NCBI GenBank assembly: GCA_028673005.1
Contig: CM054117.1
Location: 53,257,370-53,321,369, forward strand
Reading direction: 5' to 3'
Length of the DNA stretch: 64,000 bases
Origin: Tanypteryx hageni
Taxonomy: Eukaryota; Arthropoda; Insecta; Odonata; Petaluridae
The notes beneath the pieces were generated by a model. The model saw only the letters and a list, made by a program, of their open reading frames with translations, had not been told where the DNA came from and ran no database searches. Shown piece by piece: positions 13,580 to 27,180 of this stretch; position 1 is the stretch's first letter; the number at the start of each line of letters is the position of its first letter. The translations under genes were made by a program, and so were the position numbers.

Positions 13580-14110
13580 ATTGCTGTCAACAATTACAAA
13601 TTTTTTGTCGTAGCTACTAGAGCAAATTTAACGTCGAACTTGAAAATTTCAGACGAATAATCAAAGCAACTCTTAACCCAGTTTACGGGAATAATTTCAA
13701 ACAAGAGTTGTAGAAAATTATATTTTCGACAGTTTTAATAATGACAAACACGTACATAAATTAAGTCCTAACGAAGATATTCGGAAAAAAAACGAAAAAT
13801 GACAAGAGTAAAAAACCACTTTTGGCTGACGAATTTTAGCAAAAATGTCATAAAACCTTAATTTTATAATTAAACTTTTAATGATTAAGTTTTGTATTGA
13901 TTTTATTTATAGCTTATAAATTGGAGCGTGCACAAAATTCCCATCACACAGACAGAAACCATCGAGAGAAAAGTGAAAACGTATTCAGGGTACTTCATAA
14001 AGCGTATTTCCGTTGAAATCTCGAATTCAATTTTTTCACGAATACAATACTTTCTCCTATGCCGCGTATGGATAAAGTAAAAATCTGGGTTTTCTAAGCG
14101 CCAAAAATAA
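13580..14110. repeat. Dispersed repeat family R2, CpG-intact copy
   Basis: This segment aligns with 51870-52360 in the same orientation. Shared landmarks include GTTTCAAACAAxxGTTGTAGAA, ACAAGAGTAAAxACCAC, ACACAGA and TTTCCxTTGAAATCTCGAA. Boundaries are approximate. It ends in a way similar to family R1 (an ACACAGACA block followed by a conserved 3' segment), so the two families may be related. CpG sites are retained here and replaced by TpG or CpA in the right-hand copy. Confidence 0.65.
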
Positions 14111-14429
14111 TCTTTCAAATATCACATATTTCGGAAAAAACTGAATAAAACCGATGAATATTGACGTGTTTACAACAGGCAAACCAAAGATATCGCAGAA
14201 GATGTTGTCCCCGTGTTTCACAATACGCAGATATCGTCTCCTCGAGCGCTTTCCCTTCCGCTATCTCATTCGAGACTACTTTCCATCCAAAATCGTATCG
14301 GCGATCCGGAGAAAAAAAAGGCAGAAAACTTTCCTTTTGCGAATCCCTCGGATTCGGAACGAAAGTACCTGAAGTCTGGATAATTCTTCTTCTCAAACGT
14401 CCTGGAGTGCCACACCCTTCTTCTTTTTT

Positions 14430-14880
14430 GGCAACCATTTCGTCCTTCTCTCAAGCTCTCCCTCTCTCTTTTTCCCCTTCTAGATCCTTCCTGAAGTTCC
14501 TTCGCCCCCTTCCACTCCACCAGCCCCCCCTTTTGCTTCCATTTCTTCCTCTTCCAACACATGCTCGAGTGGACTCATTTCCCACGATGAGAACCCCACT
14601 CCTGTCCAACAATGCCCTTGCCCGTTCTTCTCTCTCTCTCTCTGTCTCTTCCTTTTTCCATCCTCTTTCTACCTCCCTATACCTCTCTCCCCTTCTCTCT
14701 CTCTCCATTTTCTTCTCCACGATCCTCCTCCTCCACCAACTTCTCTCTCTCCATCCGTTCTCATTCACTTCTTCCTCTTCCTCCTACCCTTCGCTGATTG
14801 CGCTATTTTGCCTGACTTTTGCCTCCCTTTTAAAAAAACGTTATTTTTTCTCTCTCTCTTTTTTCGACATCTGCTTCCAG
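14430..14880. repeat. Pyrimidine-rich tract
   Basis: Nearly pure C/T on the plus strand. The 286-codon open frame that runs through it (14161-15021) is Ser/Leu/Pro-rich because of this composition and is not a supported gene. Confidence 0.85.
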
Positions 14881-17800
14881 TTTCGTTCCTTCCGCTCTCT
14901 TAAATTTCGTCTACGACGCTGTCCTTTATTTCGTCGCGTGCGAAAATATTTTCGGGATGAGAATTATTTCGGTCCATTGATCTCGCTCAGTCGATTGACG
15001 TGTTTTTGTGGGTATTCGTGAGGTATTTTTGGGGGAGATGTATTTTTTTCGGAGGTGGGAGAGAGAAAAAAAATACTTTTTCTTTCCTTAAAAAAATGCA
15101 TCGGTAGGCAAATTTTTCAGCGTCTGGTCGCTGTGTAGTTAGGTTGATGAACTTATTGATTTTTCCCGCCGAGACCATAAAGTAAGCTTCGATGTCACTT
15201 TTCAACCTAAAGCTCCCCCAAATACGTTGAGTCGGCAGCTACGGGAAACGGCCGGGTGCGATATTTATTAAACGCGGAGAATTGAATTTATTATCGAACA
15301 GATAATAACAGGCTAGAGTCTCGAAATTAAATTCCTACATCTCATAATGAAACGTAAGCTGGAATATAATGCATGAAATCGTTTTTTTTTAAGCGCCGGA
15401 TTCTCCTCCTTACGCATTTTTATACTTCTCCTGCAATTGAATTTTTAAAAAAGCTTACTATGTATTGTATCTTTTATTGTTAAATTGAGTATGAAAGAGA
15501 TTAAACTTCCTCAAGTTATTGTTTCTTAGAAAAGTAAATGCTCCTCCAAACTATCGAGAAAAAAATTGACTTATATGTAGTGAGTTAAAATAACTTTCGG
15601 TTCTAATAGTATTTATTTAACGTTTTAGGAGTCGAAAAAAAATGAGAATTAAAATAATTAAACATCTATAGACTGTTACCTTGAATTTACATTATAACGT
15701 ATAGGATTAACCCTCTGTGTCCTGAATGAACACATTTATATATTTTTATATGTTTAGCCGGTTATATTAAAGTCAGTTTTTTTCATTCCTTAACATACAT
15801 TTTACTGATGTTGTGACTTTTAAGTAACAGAGAGAACTCTTCAGTAGTTAACACGATTTACCGAAATTGTCCATTCGATAAACATGCAAAGAATCATTGC
15901 AAACTTATTTTAATTATATTTCGCAAAATTTTGTCGTAAAAAATAAACCTATTTCGTCTCTTCTAATTTGTAATGACTGAAAATATGGAAGACTAAAAGA
16001 CTCCCTTCGGGTAAATAGTTCTGATCTCTCTTTCCAGGAGGCACTTCAAAGCAATGGAATTTTTAAGTCCCGTCGATTCCTTAACGCTCGATCGTGATTT
16101 ATATGCTTTCGAGGACGTTGATCTTTAAATTGTCTTCGAAACAGAAAGGGTTAAACGAAAGTAGACAATATTTCGAAGTGAAGTTAATCTTTTTAGTCCA
16201 ACGTTTTCTTTTATACCAAAGGTGGCAAACTTATCACGAGCATTCCCTAAGTACATAGTACTTGGCACTTCGTGTTTTCCAGCGCTGGTTGTTTTTTATC
16301 AATATTTTTCAGAGTATACGATAAGTCTGAAAATTCGTTCAATTTACAGCGCATCGTAAGAGAGACTAACTAGTATTGTGGGTACTGATTTAGTTTTATT
16401 TAAAAGCTCCAAGTTCATGTCGCTTGATAAAAAACTACCATTTACGAGACATTAAAAGCCATGCTGGAGAGATTAAATCGAGGCATTGTTGGTTGTATTA
16501 ATTAATCATATTAAATGCTTTTTATTTTATCTAACGAATGGACTACATACTTTATTTGATACGTTTAAATATTTTACCGAATAGTTTACTCTTAAAGCAC
16601 GCATGATCGAAAAGGATCCATTGAACTCTGTGGAGGACTTTATTTTTCCTCTAATCTGCTGAATACTTATCGACATTAAAAATTTAATTTTCGCTTTATT
16701 TCTAGGAAGGTGATTTTTCCTGTAATTTACTAAAAAAAATCATATAAACATTTTAACATATTTTTCCTCGTCATCCGTCTTAATTCCTGACATAATTTCA
16801 AATTATAACTCTTTTGCGTATATTACAGCGTTTCGATGCAAACTGATTCTTCCGATTAAATTTTAATTTGATTTTTTTATCCGTAATATGTCTGTATTGG
16901 CATATAGGACAATTGAAATTGCCAAATTGTCAGGTATCCGACGTTTTGATGGAAAACTCACTCAACGCCATCATCGAGTGGGAAAGCTCGTCGCTTAATC
17001 CCTCAAGCCCGAAAGAGATTTATTAACTTGTAATTCAAATTGGTCAGTATGTGATATAAATTAGAGCTGATCCTTAAACTATCCAAACTAATGATTTCTG
17101 CGAGATTTTTAAGTAGTTATTTAAATATCGTTAGGCGTCATCGTCGTATCTGCAACGATTTTTTTTACCCGGGTATACAGTAATATCCATTGTTTTCCAT
17201 CGTACCGTTGCCGCAGGCTTGAATGGGTGGGTAGGCATGGCGTAGGTAACACCTACAAGCGACACCGGATGATTATGCAACCAGCGTCACGTGGCAATCT
17301 CTGAAATCGCATACCCTACAGGATACACGGAAGGGGACGGGGCGAGGCTGTTCGTACAACTGCCTCCGCTAGCCCTGTATACTCTCTCCTTGCCCCGTGG
17401 TTTGACCTCGTTGTTCCTCGCTCGCCCTCAATCCCACAGTCCTTAGGGTGCCAATGGTGTCCGTCACTCCAGGATATTGACGATCGACTTCCGTTGCTCT
17501 TATCACCCTCAATGAAATACTGTAAAAGATTCCGTTGTGGTTTACGCTAGAGGATAGAAAGTCTTATCTATGGTTCAGACCCAAACCTTACAGACATTTC
17601 TAAAAGTTACTTAGGCCTTATGAAATTCGACATTAGACTTTTTTTGATTTACGCTGTATTTGTCCTCATCCATAAAATTTTGTTTTTTTAAGAGAATTCG
17701 CGCCTGTCCTTAATATACGTTTATGGACCTAAAGTACCCTGTTAAATTCATCTCCGACCTAAACATTATATCTGATAACATGTCTTCAGTGATAACCATA

Positions 17801-18299
17801 AAGAGTTGTTCTACTTCGTATCATTTTATGTAATCACGGTGTGTATATATACACATACGAAAAAGCAAATTCAAGTTCCTGATACTACTTCTATAGTTTA
17901 AGCAATTACGTAATGTTTGCGTATGAAATTTATAATCATTCATCATACTTCTCACCTAGGGACAAGATCCAGAACCCAATATTAAAAGAACTCATGTTTT
18001 TTTCTTATGATGCAGTCAATAAATGAAAATAAGACTAATATTTTTACTATTTATTAATACATTTCAAACACTTTCTCGGTCATCTCTAAGCAATTCAACG
18101 CATCGTAGCAATAAATTTCAAATATTTTTTGTTGAGTCTGCTTGTACCATTCTCACAAACTTTACTCGACTAAATAAATAATATTTCAGAATTAATCCGA
18201 CATTCTAATTTTCCTATTTCAGCCCACCTTCAACGTGATAACTTAACACCGCTTCAAGGGAGTTAACTCAACCAACCCGTAATCAAAACCTAGCGCATT
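14881..18299. other. Gene-free AT-rich sequence
   Basis: No exon, RNA gene or transposon end is recognised. A locally G/C- and CpG-richer island lies at about 17200-17510. Its frames are broken by stops and I cannot assign it a function. Confidence 0.5.
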
Positions 18300-18950
18300 C
18301 TTGAGACCCCTCCCCTCCCTTTCGTTCCTAAGATCCCCCCTCCACGAAACTCCGACGTTTTCAACACGTTCTTCCGTCGCCCTCTTTATACCCCTTTATA
18401 AATCCCTCTCCTTCATATTACTACCCGTTTTCAACCTTCCCTCATACCTCTTTATAGCCTAACAAATCCCTTTCTCCCACACTCTTATCCTAACCCGTAT
18501 TATGTCTCATCCTTAGCGTCTGCCCCACCCAACACGCACCATTCCCCTTAAAAAGCCATTTCTTTCTCACGCCTGCCCTAATCTCTCATGCACTACGCAC
18601 ACGCTTTCTCGCTCTCACTTTCTCCCTCTTCTCTCATTATCCCTCCCTTCTTCTGTCTCCGTATGTCTTTTATTCTCTCTCTTCATCTTCTCTCTTCCTT
18701 TCTCTCTTCCATTCTCACTCTTTTTCCTTCTCTTCCTCTCTCCCCCTCTCTCTTCCTCTCTTTTTTCTGCTCTCTCTTCCTCTATCTTCCTTTCTCTTCC
18801 TCTAACTCTTCCTTTCTCTCTCTTCCTGTCTTCCTCTCGCTCTCTCTTCCTCTCCCCCTCTTCCTTTCCCCCACCTCCTCTCCCTCCCACTTTCTCTCCC
18901 CATCTTCTCTTTTTCCCTTCTTTCATCTGTCTTCTTTCTCAATTTGGCTA
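18300..18950. repeat. Pyrimidine-rich tract
   Basis: C/T-biased from about 18300 and almost pure C/T from 18590 to 18950. The 204-codon Ser/Leu/Pro frame (18588-19202) and the Arg/Glu/Lys frame on the opposite strand are artefacts of the composition. Confidence 0.88.
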
Positions 18951-20559
18951 AGCTCGTCTCCTCCTCTCTTATCCTACTCCATCTTCTCTCATCCCAAGCA
19001 CACCAACTCTCTAAAACCCAGCTCATCTACTTTCCCGCACCTCATATCTCACGGAGTTTCCGTAATCGCACACTTAAAAACCTTTCTTCCTCTCCTCTTC
19101 ATACAATCCGCCCTTCAGCTCCAACCTTTACTTAGACAACCAACTCTTTGCGTCTTCAAAACCTATAAGATAAATAGGTTCCTCCGTTGTCTCGCGATTT
19201 GAAGTTATGTCACATCGAGGAGCTAAGGTTGTATTTTTACGGACTGCGGTCTAAAAATTCATCAAAATCGTAAAAATATCATGTTATGTAGAAATTATGT
19301 ATTCCTTTTACTATTTGTAATGTTGCTCTAAACGGGGTTCAATTCCATTTCATCTCAGGTTTTATTAGAGGAACTTTTCTATGATTCACTCAATCATTTC
19401 ATACTCAAACATTCTTACTTTCAAGCCAAAAACTCTCCAGGAGGAGGGTTTTTTTATAGTTTTCAATGTGACGTAAAGCCTATCTTCATAGTTGTGCGTT
19501 TCATCAGTTTTAGTAAGGATACTTAAAATTCAATTTTTTATTTTAAAACCACTTATGATTTTTAATGGCGCTTTAAATTTCAGTTTCGCTTTAATTGTCG
19601 TACACTTTCTTTTAAAAAAGTGAAGATTTGTTACATTATAAACTCTGTAATTAAAAAAACGCAAACGTGCGTATTATTATTTAACTTGTTTGCACGTTTC
19701 ATTAAATTATTTATGTAAAATATATATATATAATACAATGGCATATATATAAAATTGCATAATATAAAATATAGTATAATGCATAAATGATCAATTCAGG
19801 GATGAAATATCGAGCTCACTGTAAGGTTTGACTTCAGTTGCTTATCCAGATAATTCCTGAATCCTTGAAAGGATGTAGTAAACCACGGGTGCATGCAAAG
19901 CAGTATAACAAGCCACCTTAAATAGCTATCGTCGATTCTCCGTTATAAAGTTACCCGTCGCTGAGTTTTTTTGTTTTAATTCAACTTATAAAACTGTTTT
20001 TATTAAGATAAAGTTTACGAGTGTAAGAAATGTCGTTAAAGTACATTCTTCTCTCGTTTATTTTTTCCTGAATTCAAAACTTTTAAAGGTTATTTAGAGG
20101 AAGTTGTCATTTCTTGAAAGTCGCCACCGCATACTTTTTATTTCTACTGAAATAGAAGCACGGTATCATTTCATAAAAACAAATTCCTATGTAGTTTTTT
20201 TGTTCACCGTCTGCCCTTTGTAGAGATTTTCTCGCTCAAAATATTTCTGCATTTTTCCTCAAGGAAAACAACGCACTTTCCCCCCCGAGGACGAATTATG
20301 TATTCGAAGGAACAAACTCGCGTTATTTTCATCCCCAGAAGAATAAGAAGGGGGAGGAGAAGGATAGAGGAACACAGAAACATTCCTTATGCATTACAAG
20401 GGCTTTCAGAGGCAAAAGTTACCACCGTGGAAAAAAGAAATTTTTCTTTTCGCCGAACGATATAGTTGAACTCAAACCTGCCGACAACAAAGAAACGGCA
20501 GAAAAAAGAGATTCTCAGAAATCTTTGGAGCAACGCTTGAAGACGCGGTTGAACAACCT
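18951..20559. other. Gene-free sequence
   Basis: AT-rich, with a short TATATA cluster near 19720-19755. No supported feature is seen. Confidence 0.5.
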
Positions 20560-20890
20560 TAATCTTCTCTTTCCTCTCTGTCCATCCCTAACTCCCCTCC
20601 TTTCTCTCTCTCTCCCTTCCCCTCCTTTCCCCCTCCCCTTTAATCCTCCCTTGTCATCCTCTTCGTCTTACACTCCATTTCTTATTTCGAACGCCCTTCT
20701 TCCTCTTGTTCACATTTGAATAAACCCCTTTCTCTCTCTCTCTCTTCCTTTCTGAGTAAATCCTTTTCTCAAAACCCTTTTTTTCTGCTTCACTGCTCTT
20801 TTTCCCACGTCTTCATCTTTCTCTTCATCTTCTCCCGATGCTTTTTTATCTCCGGACTTTCATCTCTTTCTCTTTTTTTAAGCATAGTCC
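20560..20890. repeat. Pyrimidine-rich tract
   Basis: C/T-biased low-complexity sequence on the plus strand with CTCTCTCTCTC runs at about 20600 and 20731-20745. Confidence 0.82.
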
Positions 20891-23800
20891 CTTTCCTCTT
20901 CCTCGCTTCCGCTCCAAACGACTTCGTGTCCCAGATTCTGGAACGCGTGAGTCGGCATAGAAGAGAGTTGAAGGACGAAAAAAAACACATAATCCCTTCG
21001 ATATTATAGCGACAATTTTCGTACGGGTTTTTTTAAAACGAAAAGCACTGTACGTCGTCTTTATTCGGCGCCGTTCGAAGAGTGGAAAAAACTGCGCATT
21101 CCTCGAAAAGGACTGTGATGCTTTTTGCTGGATCGTAATGTATTCTGTACGTGGCGGCGTCTTTGATCGAATCTTGCGGATGGATTTACGAGTTCGATAA
21201 GAATTCGCAAGATCCGCCGGAAGCTCGCTTTGTAAACTGTGGCGAAATTTTACCCGGGATTTATAAGTGCGTTTATAATAATCCTCTCTCCGATTACTCA
21301 AATAAATTATAATATTCCATTTTTTCGCGTTAAACTGGGCAATCATGCGGGAGTTCTCATGCACTTGTTACTAAACCGAATCTTTTCTTTTTCCTTAGGA
21401 AGATGGGTTTTCCTTTCCTAGGTAATCCGGAAAATTCGTGGTTTCGAAGGGGAAAAGTAAAAATTTATATCCTAAATTTGGCTCGACAAATTTCAACAAT
21501 TCGTTTTTAATTTTATTTCAAAATAATTAAAAAATACATAAATTAAATTATTTAATGAGAAATAATTTATCCGTAACCCAGAAGAGAACCGTTCTGATGA
21601 CGCAAACTACAGGGTTAATTTAAAAATGTAATTCTCATTTTTTTTAACGAGAAACTTTGATATTTGTTTTCTATCATGTCCAACATTCTACGCCTAATCA
21701 GCGCTTTAATGGTGCACCCAATCTAAAAAAGAAATAGTGACGCCCAAAAATTGATGTATATGCTTAAAAACTCGCACAAAGAACCCGTGAAGAATTTCAA
21801 ACTTTGCTAAGCTTGTTTCGATAAGTAACTTCACACTTAAAACTCTTTTAATGTTCGTCTGGGAAAACTTTACAACGATAGGTGTTTTCCTCCAAAAAAA
21901 ACTAGAATTAGGTGTTTGGTTAGCTTTAAGTAACCTGCAGTAACTCGCAGTTCTTGTATTTGGTAAGAATTATTCTGTCGGGATCATTTTATTCACGTCT
22001 CCGTAATTCAATGAATAATGCTATCAAAGCGACGTTTCGAAGTTTTCGATTTATCTTCTTAAAATTTATATTTTGCTTTCCTTTTTTGACGAAATAAATT
22101 AGTCCCAATAGTGCATTTTTTACGCTTTATTTAAATAATCCTATTTTGATAATGATAACGGCATATATTCATTATCGCATGCTAACATTACAAGAAATTA
22201 TTATGCGAGAATTTCTTTACTAGAGGAAGGCGTTACTTTTAAAAACTACAGGATGAAGAGTTGGAAACAAATAAAAGCAACTTTTGTAAAGTTAAACTTT
22301 TTAACAACTGTTGTGAATATTATCTACTTTATCCATAAAAAATAATATTATTTCTATGGTTTAAGGAGATTGTTCTCATAACTCTTGTTGTTATACCGTA
22401 TCATTATCGTTAAATGAAATTTTATAAAGGTTTTCGTTTTTTTTTTGCTGTTCACGTATTACGCAACTTTGTGCCAAAGGCGGTTCATTAGGATATCTAC
22501 TAAGTTAAATACTTTTAAATGTCTGGAAATGAATTTATTACGGACCCAAAAATTGAGTAGCTCCTCTTTCATTTCATTTTTCAGTTTAAGCATTCGACTA
22601 ATATTTCAATACATTTATTACGGACGCAACGTTTGCAGAGTGACACAATTTTTTCTCATGCATGGTCATTACTCCCGGCGATTTGTTTTCGGAACACGCT
22701 CGCGTCGTCCAAAACAACGAACTAATTCACGCAAACAGGATGGCAACAAAATTACGCGGAGCGATTTTTTTTAACTTCTAGCGTAATGAATCAAATTCCG
22801 CGCAAGAAAATTTATACGGAGGAGGAAACGTACTCTCCGCATACGTTATTTTTTCCTCCGTGGTTACTAATCCCTTATCGTTTTAAACTTTTGGTGTTAT
22901 TTTTCCCCCGTTTCTTTTTACCGCTTTTTTAATATCTGTTTTCCTCCTCGAATCTCATTTACATCTCCCTACCGTGTCATAGGCCTGTATTTTTTGCTCT
23001 TCTCCTCTCTTACTCCCTCTCCGACAGTTTCTTCTGTTTAAAAAGAATAATCCCCCAAGCTTATTCGTATTCCGACCGCTTAACCTTTAACCTCTCTTCC
23101 ATTTTCTAGCGGTCATTCCCTCGGCAGTTTGAATCCGTATCACCACGCTCCTCCCTCTGCTGTGCTTGATTATTATAAGACAGCTAGGAAAAAAGAGGGG
23201 GAGTACAAAGGATCAAGATGGCGCAATAAAGATACGGTCAAACCTCGATATGTCGAACGTCTATGATTCGAATATTCGATACTTCGAAGTGGGCATTCTT
23301 TTCGAGTTCGTATTCGCATACGTTACAGAATCATGTCATGTGACTCGAAATATTTATTTCCCTTTGAGGTTATAATTGTCCAGGTTTGAAGGTGTGATGA
23401 GCTAATGTTTTCGTTGGCTATGAACTGAAAACATTCAACCGGGCGTTCACGTGTGAGATCGAACGTGAAACGAATTGTTATTTTGTGGCGAAATGTTGAA
23501 AATAAATAAAGGTTAGGAAGCGTAACGAGAGTATATCATCCACGTGTATTTTCTGCTGCGTCTGCGTGTGTATTGAACAGATTCGTGAAGGATTTGATGG
23601 TATGAAGTAAAAGTTAAGTCTCCTTCTGATGGAATAAGAGAGTTAAAAATAATATTTTTTCCGCCTGTCGTATATAGTGGTTTCTCTTAAACCGGGTTTA
23701 CCTTTTTTTTAAAAGGAACCTTTTTTTCCGAGCGCTCTGGCGATATTGAAATTAAATCGAAAATGTGACACTGCCCTCGAGTGTCTTTAGAACCAATCTA

Positions 23801-24829
23801 CGATCCTGTTTACTTTTGAACGCGTAAAAAATTTGTTTGTTCTGAAATTCGTATAATGAAATAATGTATACATCAAAATATTCTCGTATTTCCAAATATA
23901 GCTGTAATTGTATAAATGTAACCTTAAATGAGCCAAACTTAAGAAAATCTCGTTTTAAACTTTCTCCAGTTTTTGCAATGAATACGATCGACCAGAATTC
24001 TTTTGCGAATGTGTTTTATATTTCAATAAATACCTCTGTTAAGCTCAAAAACGATGAATTTGTTTCTCATACGAATAATTATTGGAAAGAAACTGGTGGC
24101 GGTAATGCATTTACTTATTCTTTAGTTAACTTTTCAATCAATCGAAAAAGGACTATAAATTATCTTAAAATTCGCAACGAATAAACTAATCATATCCATA
24201 ACTTTCATAGCTTGTAAATCACAAACTGCCCCTCATTACAATAATAAAAATTTAAAATTATTAATCAGGCAATGGTGATCTGTAATGCGGAACGTTTAAA
24301 TAGTCGTTTTAACCCCATTGAAATTCTACCGTAGTAATATTTCTTAACATAGAAAGCGCAGAATCTGGTATTCAAATCCAGCGCAAGACGACACCGCACG
24401 TTTTCTGATGCACGTGGTTTAACGAATGTCCTAGCGAACGCGAGGCATACATTCCAAAATTTTAATTCGTAAAAGGAACGGTTCACACAAACACGTAAGT
24501 CACTCAATGCATTTTCGGATTTCGTACGCCAGCATAACGTATATTCTAAGGGCATCACGTTCCCGAATGTTGTTATATGCCTTCCGAAGAATTATCTTTA
24601 TTTTTTAATTGCGTTTTATCCTTTGCAACGCTATAGTTTTTTGAACGAGCGTCGTGCGGTAATAGTTCTCGTCCCCGTAACATATCCGAGAGAGCTTAGC
24701 TCGAATATCCCGACTAAGATTTGAAGTTGCGTAAGAGTCACTCGGGGAGATAGGAGGGAACAGTTAGCGGACGAGAGGGCTAATGAGTTGGCGCCAGTAA
24801 AATTCGTCTTGCTCGGAATTTTCACTCCC
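20891..24829. other. Gene-free sequence
   Basis: Several short open frames (for example 22445-22774, 23864-24184 and the minus-strand frame 20846-21364) lack domains, cysteine patterns or splice context. I see nothing I can support as a gene. CpG sites are common. Confidence 0.5.
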
Positions 24830-25320
24830 TCGTGTTTTTTTCTTCTCGCCCCCGGCCCCTCCCTTTCCCCTGCCTCTCCCTCTTCTTCTCTCTATTTCCC
24901 TTAATCTTTCTTTTTTCTTCTTTCACGCGAGCAATTCTCTCCCCCATTTCGTCGTCTCTTATTCGTCATTTGGCACTCGTCCATCCTTTCCCTTCCCTCC
25001 CCCCTCCAATCCTACTCCGAAACCCTCGCTGCTGCCACCTATACTATATGCCGCTCCCTTAATCCCTGCCACTATCTCTCTCTCTCTTTCTCTCGCCATT
25101 CTAATATCCCTTCCTTTTTAATCCCTTTCCTCATTCTCTCTCCTTTCTCGCTTTCGAGGGCAATGGTTCATTCCCTCATCCTCTCTCTTCACACGGCTTC
25201 ACATAAAAATAACCTTTTTTTATTTATTTATATTTTTGTCTTCTTTATTCGCCCCTCCTCTTTTTTTTCGCTTTATCTCCATTAACTTGTTAATCTTCTT
25301 TCGTCTGGTTTTACGGAGAG
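24830..25320. repeat. Pyrimidine-rich tract
   Basis: The last of the six plus-strand C/T tracts, with CTCTCT runs at 25075-25095. It switches abruptly at about 25313 to a purine-rich, CpG-rich segment (GAGAGAGGGGAGGGG). Confidence 0.85.
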
Positions 25321-26499
25321 AGGGGAGGGGATGCCAAGGGAGGGAGCGCGGAAGGGTTTACGGAAGATCAAGCGGAAGGACGGATGGGTCAGCCATCTTG
25401 AGGACAACTTCCAAAACTCGGCGGCGTGAACTCCGAAATTTCAGGGCGCACTTAAGGACCGCTGGCTTAAAAAAATGGAGGGGATGGTGAGAGAGAGAAG
25501 GGAATGGGATCTCTCGTTTCCGTCGCGCCCTAATTACCGATTCTCGGGGAAAAGGAGGAAATCTGATTAGCCAGAATGGCTCCAACTTTCGCCCAGTCCT
25601 TTTTTTTTAAATCGCGTTTATGTAGGGAGCGCCGCCTCGTGCGGGACGGAAGCGCGGGCGCTTAGGGAAAAGTAGCGTGAAATAGGAATAAATCGCAAGA
25701 CCGGCCATTTAAATTTCCTGGCGATGCACTGTGGTAACTGCGAAACTTTTTTAAACGAAAGCAATAATAATAAAGTAAACAATTAATTCTTTTGTTATCG
25801 CGTTCCAGAAAGTTACGGTTTATTTAATTAGGTACATAACATTAAATAGTTGGAGAGAATGGAAATCTGGACGCAGAAAGGAATTTGTAAAATAAAATGG
25901 ACGGATAATGTAAAAAAATTAAGAATTATTAAGTACTAGTCTTTATCTGTTTCCAATTCAATCCCGTCCCAGAAACTCTTAAAAGGTTGGTATACCCGGA
26001 CGTCAAGATTACATGTGAGCGTTAATATCTTATTATTTATTGTAGAATTACGTTTAAAAGACGCTCTTAATCAGCGCATTTGCCCGGATTTGATGCTTGA
26101 ATTACTTATTTACTAATTTAACAACATAAAAAAGTTTAAATTTTATTGCAAATGATTTGGTTGACTAAAGATCCCCTGCTGCGAGGAGGCAGGTACCCGA
26201 GCTCGGTTTTGGGACGAATCCTCCAGTTTCGAAAGGCTAATTCGCGTCAGTTTTCAATGTGGTCCCGGCGTTTTAACATGAGCAAAATCATTTCCCCCTC
26301 CTTCCGTCTTTCTCTCCTTCTCTTAATAAAAAAAGCCTTCAATTCACGCTTAAACCTATATGGATTGAAGTAACAATAGAATTTCGAGTTTTAACAATGT
26401 AGTTAGTAGGCAAGGCAACATCACGTTAAAATTTCAAGATTTTTTCCAAAATATACCATTCAAACGATTAACATGAGCGATTCCGAGCTAAAGGCGAGA
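25321..26499. other. CpG-rich then AT-rich gene-free sequence
   Basis: Positions 25321-25700 are G/C- and CpG-rich with runs such as GGGAGCGCCGCCTCGTGCGG. An unmethylated regulatory region or alternative promoter is conceivable, but no TATA, initiator or exon signal is decisive. The rest is AT-rich without features. Confidence 0.4.
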
Positions 26500-26760
26500 A
26501 AAGACAAATAGAATAAGAAACTTGAAAATGTTTTATTTAGAATGGTTTAAATTTGAAGATCGAAGGTCAAATTTTTCTAATTTTAATTTCCAAAAGAAGA
26601 AAAGCCTACACGTCGAAAAGTCCATTTTTACGCGTTACCTTATGAGAAATAGAAATAATTCCCTGGATTCGAACCCGGGTCGTGTTTCCAAATGTTTTTT
26701 CGTAAATCACTTTTTATATGTGAATCAAGCAATCCTGGAAATTTTCGAACCATTTTCTCT
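26500..26760 (-). repeat. Possible tRNA-derived repeat fragment
   Basis: On the minus strand, ACCCGGGTTCGAATCCAGGG (complement of about 26658-26677) contains a canonical RNA polymerase III B box. Its surroundings (short AAATAGAAATAATTCC lead-in) resemble the equivalent part of repeat R1, so this is probably a diverged fragment of the same family rather than a tRNA gene. No cloverleaf can be drawn around it. Confidence 0.4.
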
Positions 26761-26846
26761 TACCGTTTTTTTGAGATATAAACGATTAATATCGGCATGT
26801 ATGCTTCAGTGGCGCGTGGTGGAAGTTGTTTCAGACGGAATAAGAG

Positions 26847-26847
<1 letters not shown>

Positions 26848-26899
<52 letters not shown>
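26848..26899. repeat. (TA)n microsatellite with GGATATA minisatellite edge
   Basis: A TA run of about 26 units is followed by two or three GATATAG repeats (26899-26917). Confidence 0.93.
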
Positions 26900-26901
<2 letters not shown>

Positions 26902-26929
26902 ATATAGGATATAGGATCAAAAGAGAGGT

Positions 26930-27180
26930 AAGAATGGTGGCGTAAATGGTGGGGCAGAAATGGATCGGGCATTTTCTAAGGAGACTGCATGATTAAAGGA
27001 TCGGTTGAAGGAAAATTTAAAGACAAAAGGATTAAGCTATGAGACGGCTTGAAGAGAGAAAAGGCTTATCAAAGTAATGAAGAGGGCTGCGGAGGACAGG
27101 ATGGTGTAGAGAACTCGGATTAAGCCATAACAACGGGCGTGTCTGCTGGCAGACTACCAATTATTATGATGATGATTAAG
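26930..27180 (+). mobile_element. Probable non-LTR retrotransposon 3' end
   Basis: A short degenerate segment reads RRLEERKAYQ followed by stops, then a 3' phrase ACGGGCGTGTCTGCTGGCAGAC and a terminal TATGATGATGATTAAG. A simple ATG-repeat tail after a degraded reverse-transcriptase C-terminus is typical of RTE-like LINEs in insects. Only about 250 bp is left and the family is an inference. Confidence 0.4.

Noticed and set aside
14161..15021. 286-codon plus-strand open frame
   Set aside because: Most of it lies in a C/T-rich tract, giving Ser/Leu/Pro/Phe runs. There is no domain, no splice context and the opposite strand is equally open.
17200..17510. G/C-rich island as possible exon or promoter
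   Set aside because: All frames are interrupted and no core promoter element stands out, so I only mention it as gene-free sequence.
18588..19202. 204-codon plus-strand open frame
   Set aside because: Compositional artefact of a polypyrimidine tract. The minus-strand shadow is an Arg/Glu/Lys run.
22445..24184. Two open frames of 106-109 codons (22445-22774 and 23864-24184)
   Set aside because: Length is expected by chance in this composition. No domain, no cysteine pattern, no credible splice sites in phase with the sushi gene.
26655..26680. Possible tRNA gene (GGTTCGAATCC B box on minus strand)
   Set aside because: No cloverleaf arms or A box at the right distance. Surroundings resemble repeat family R1.
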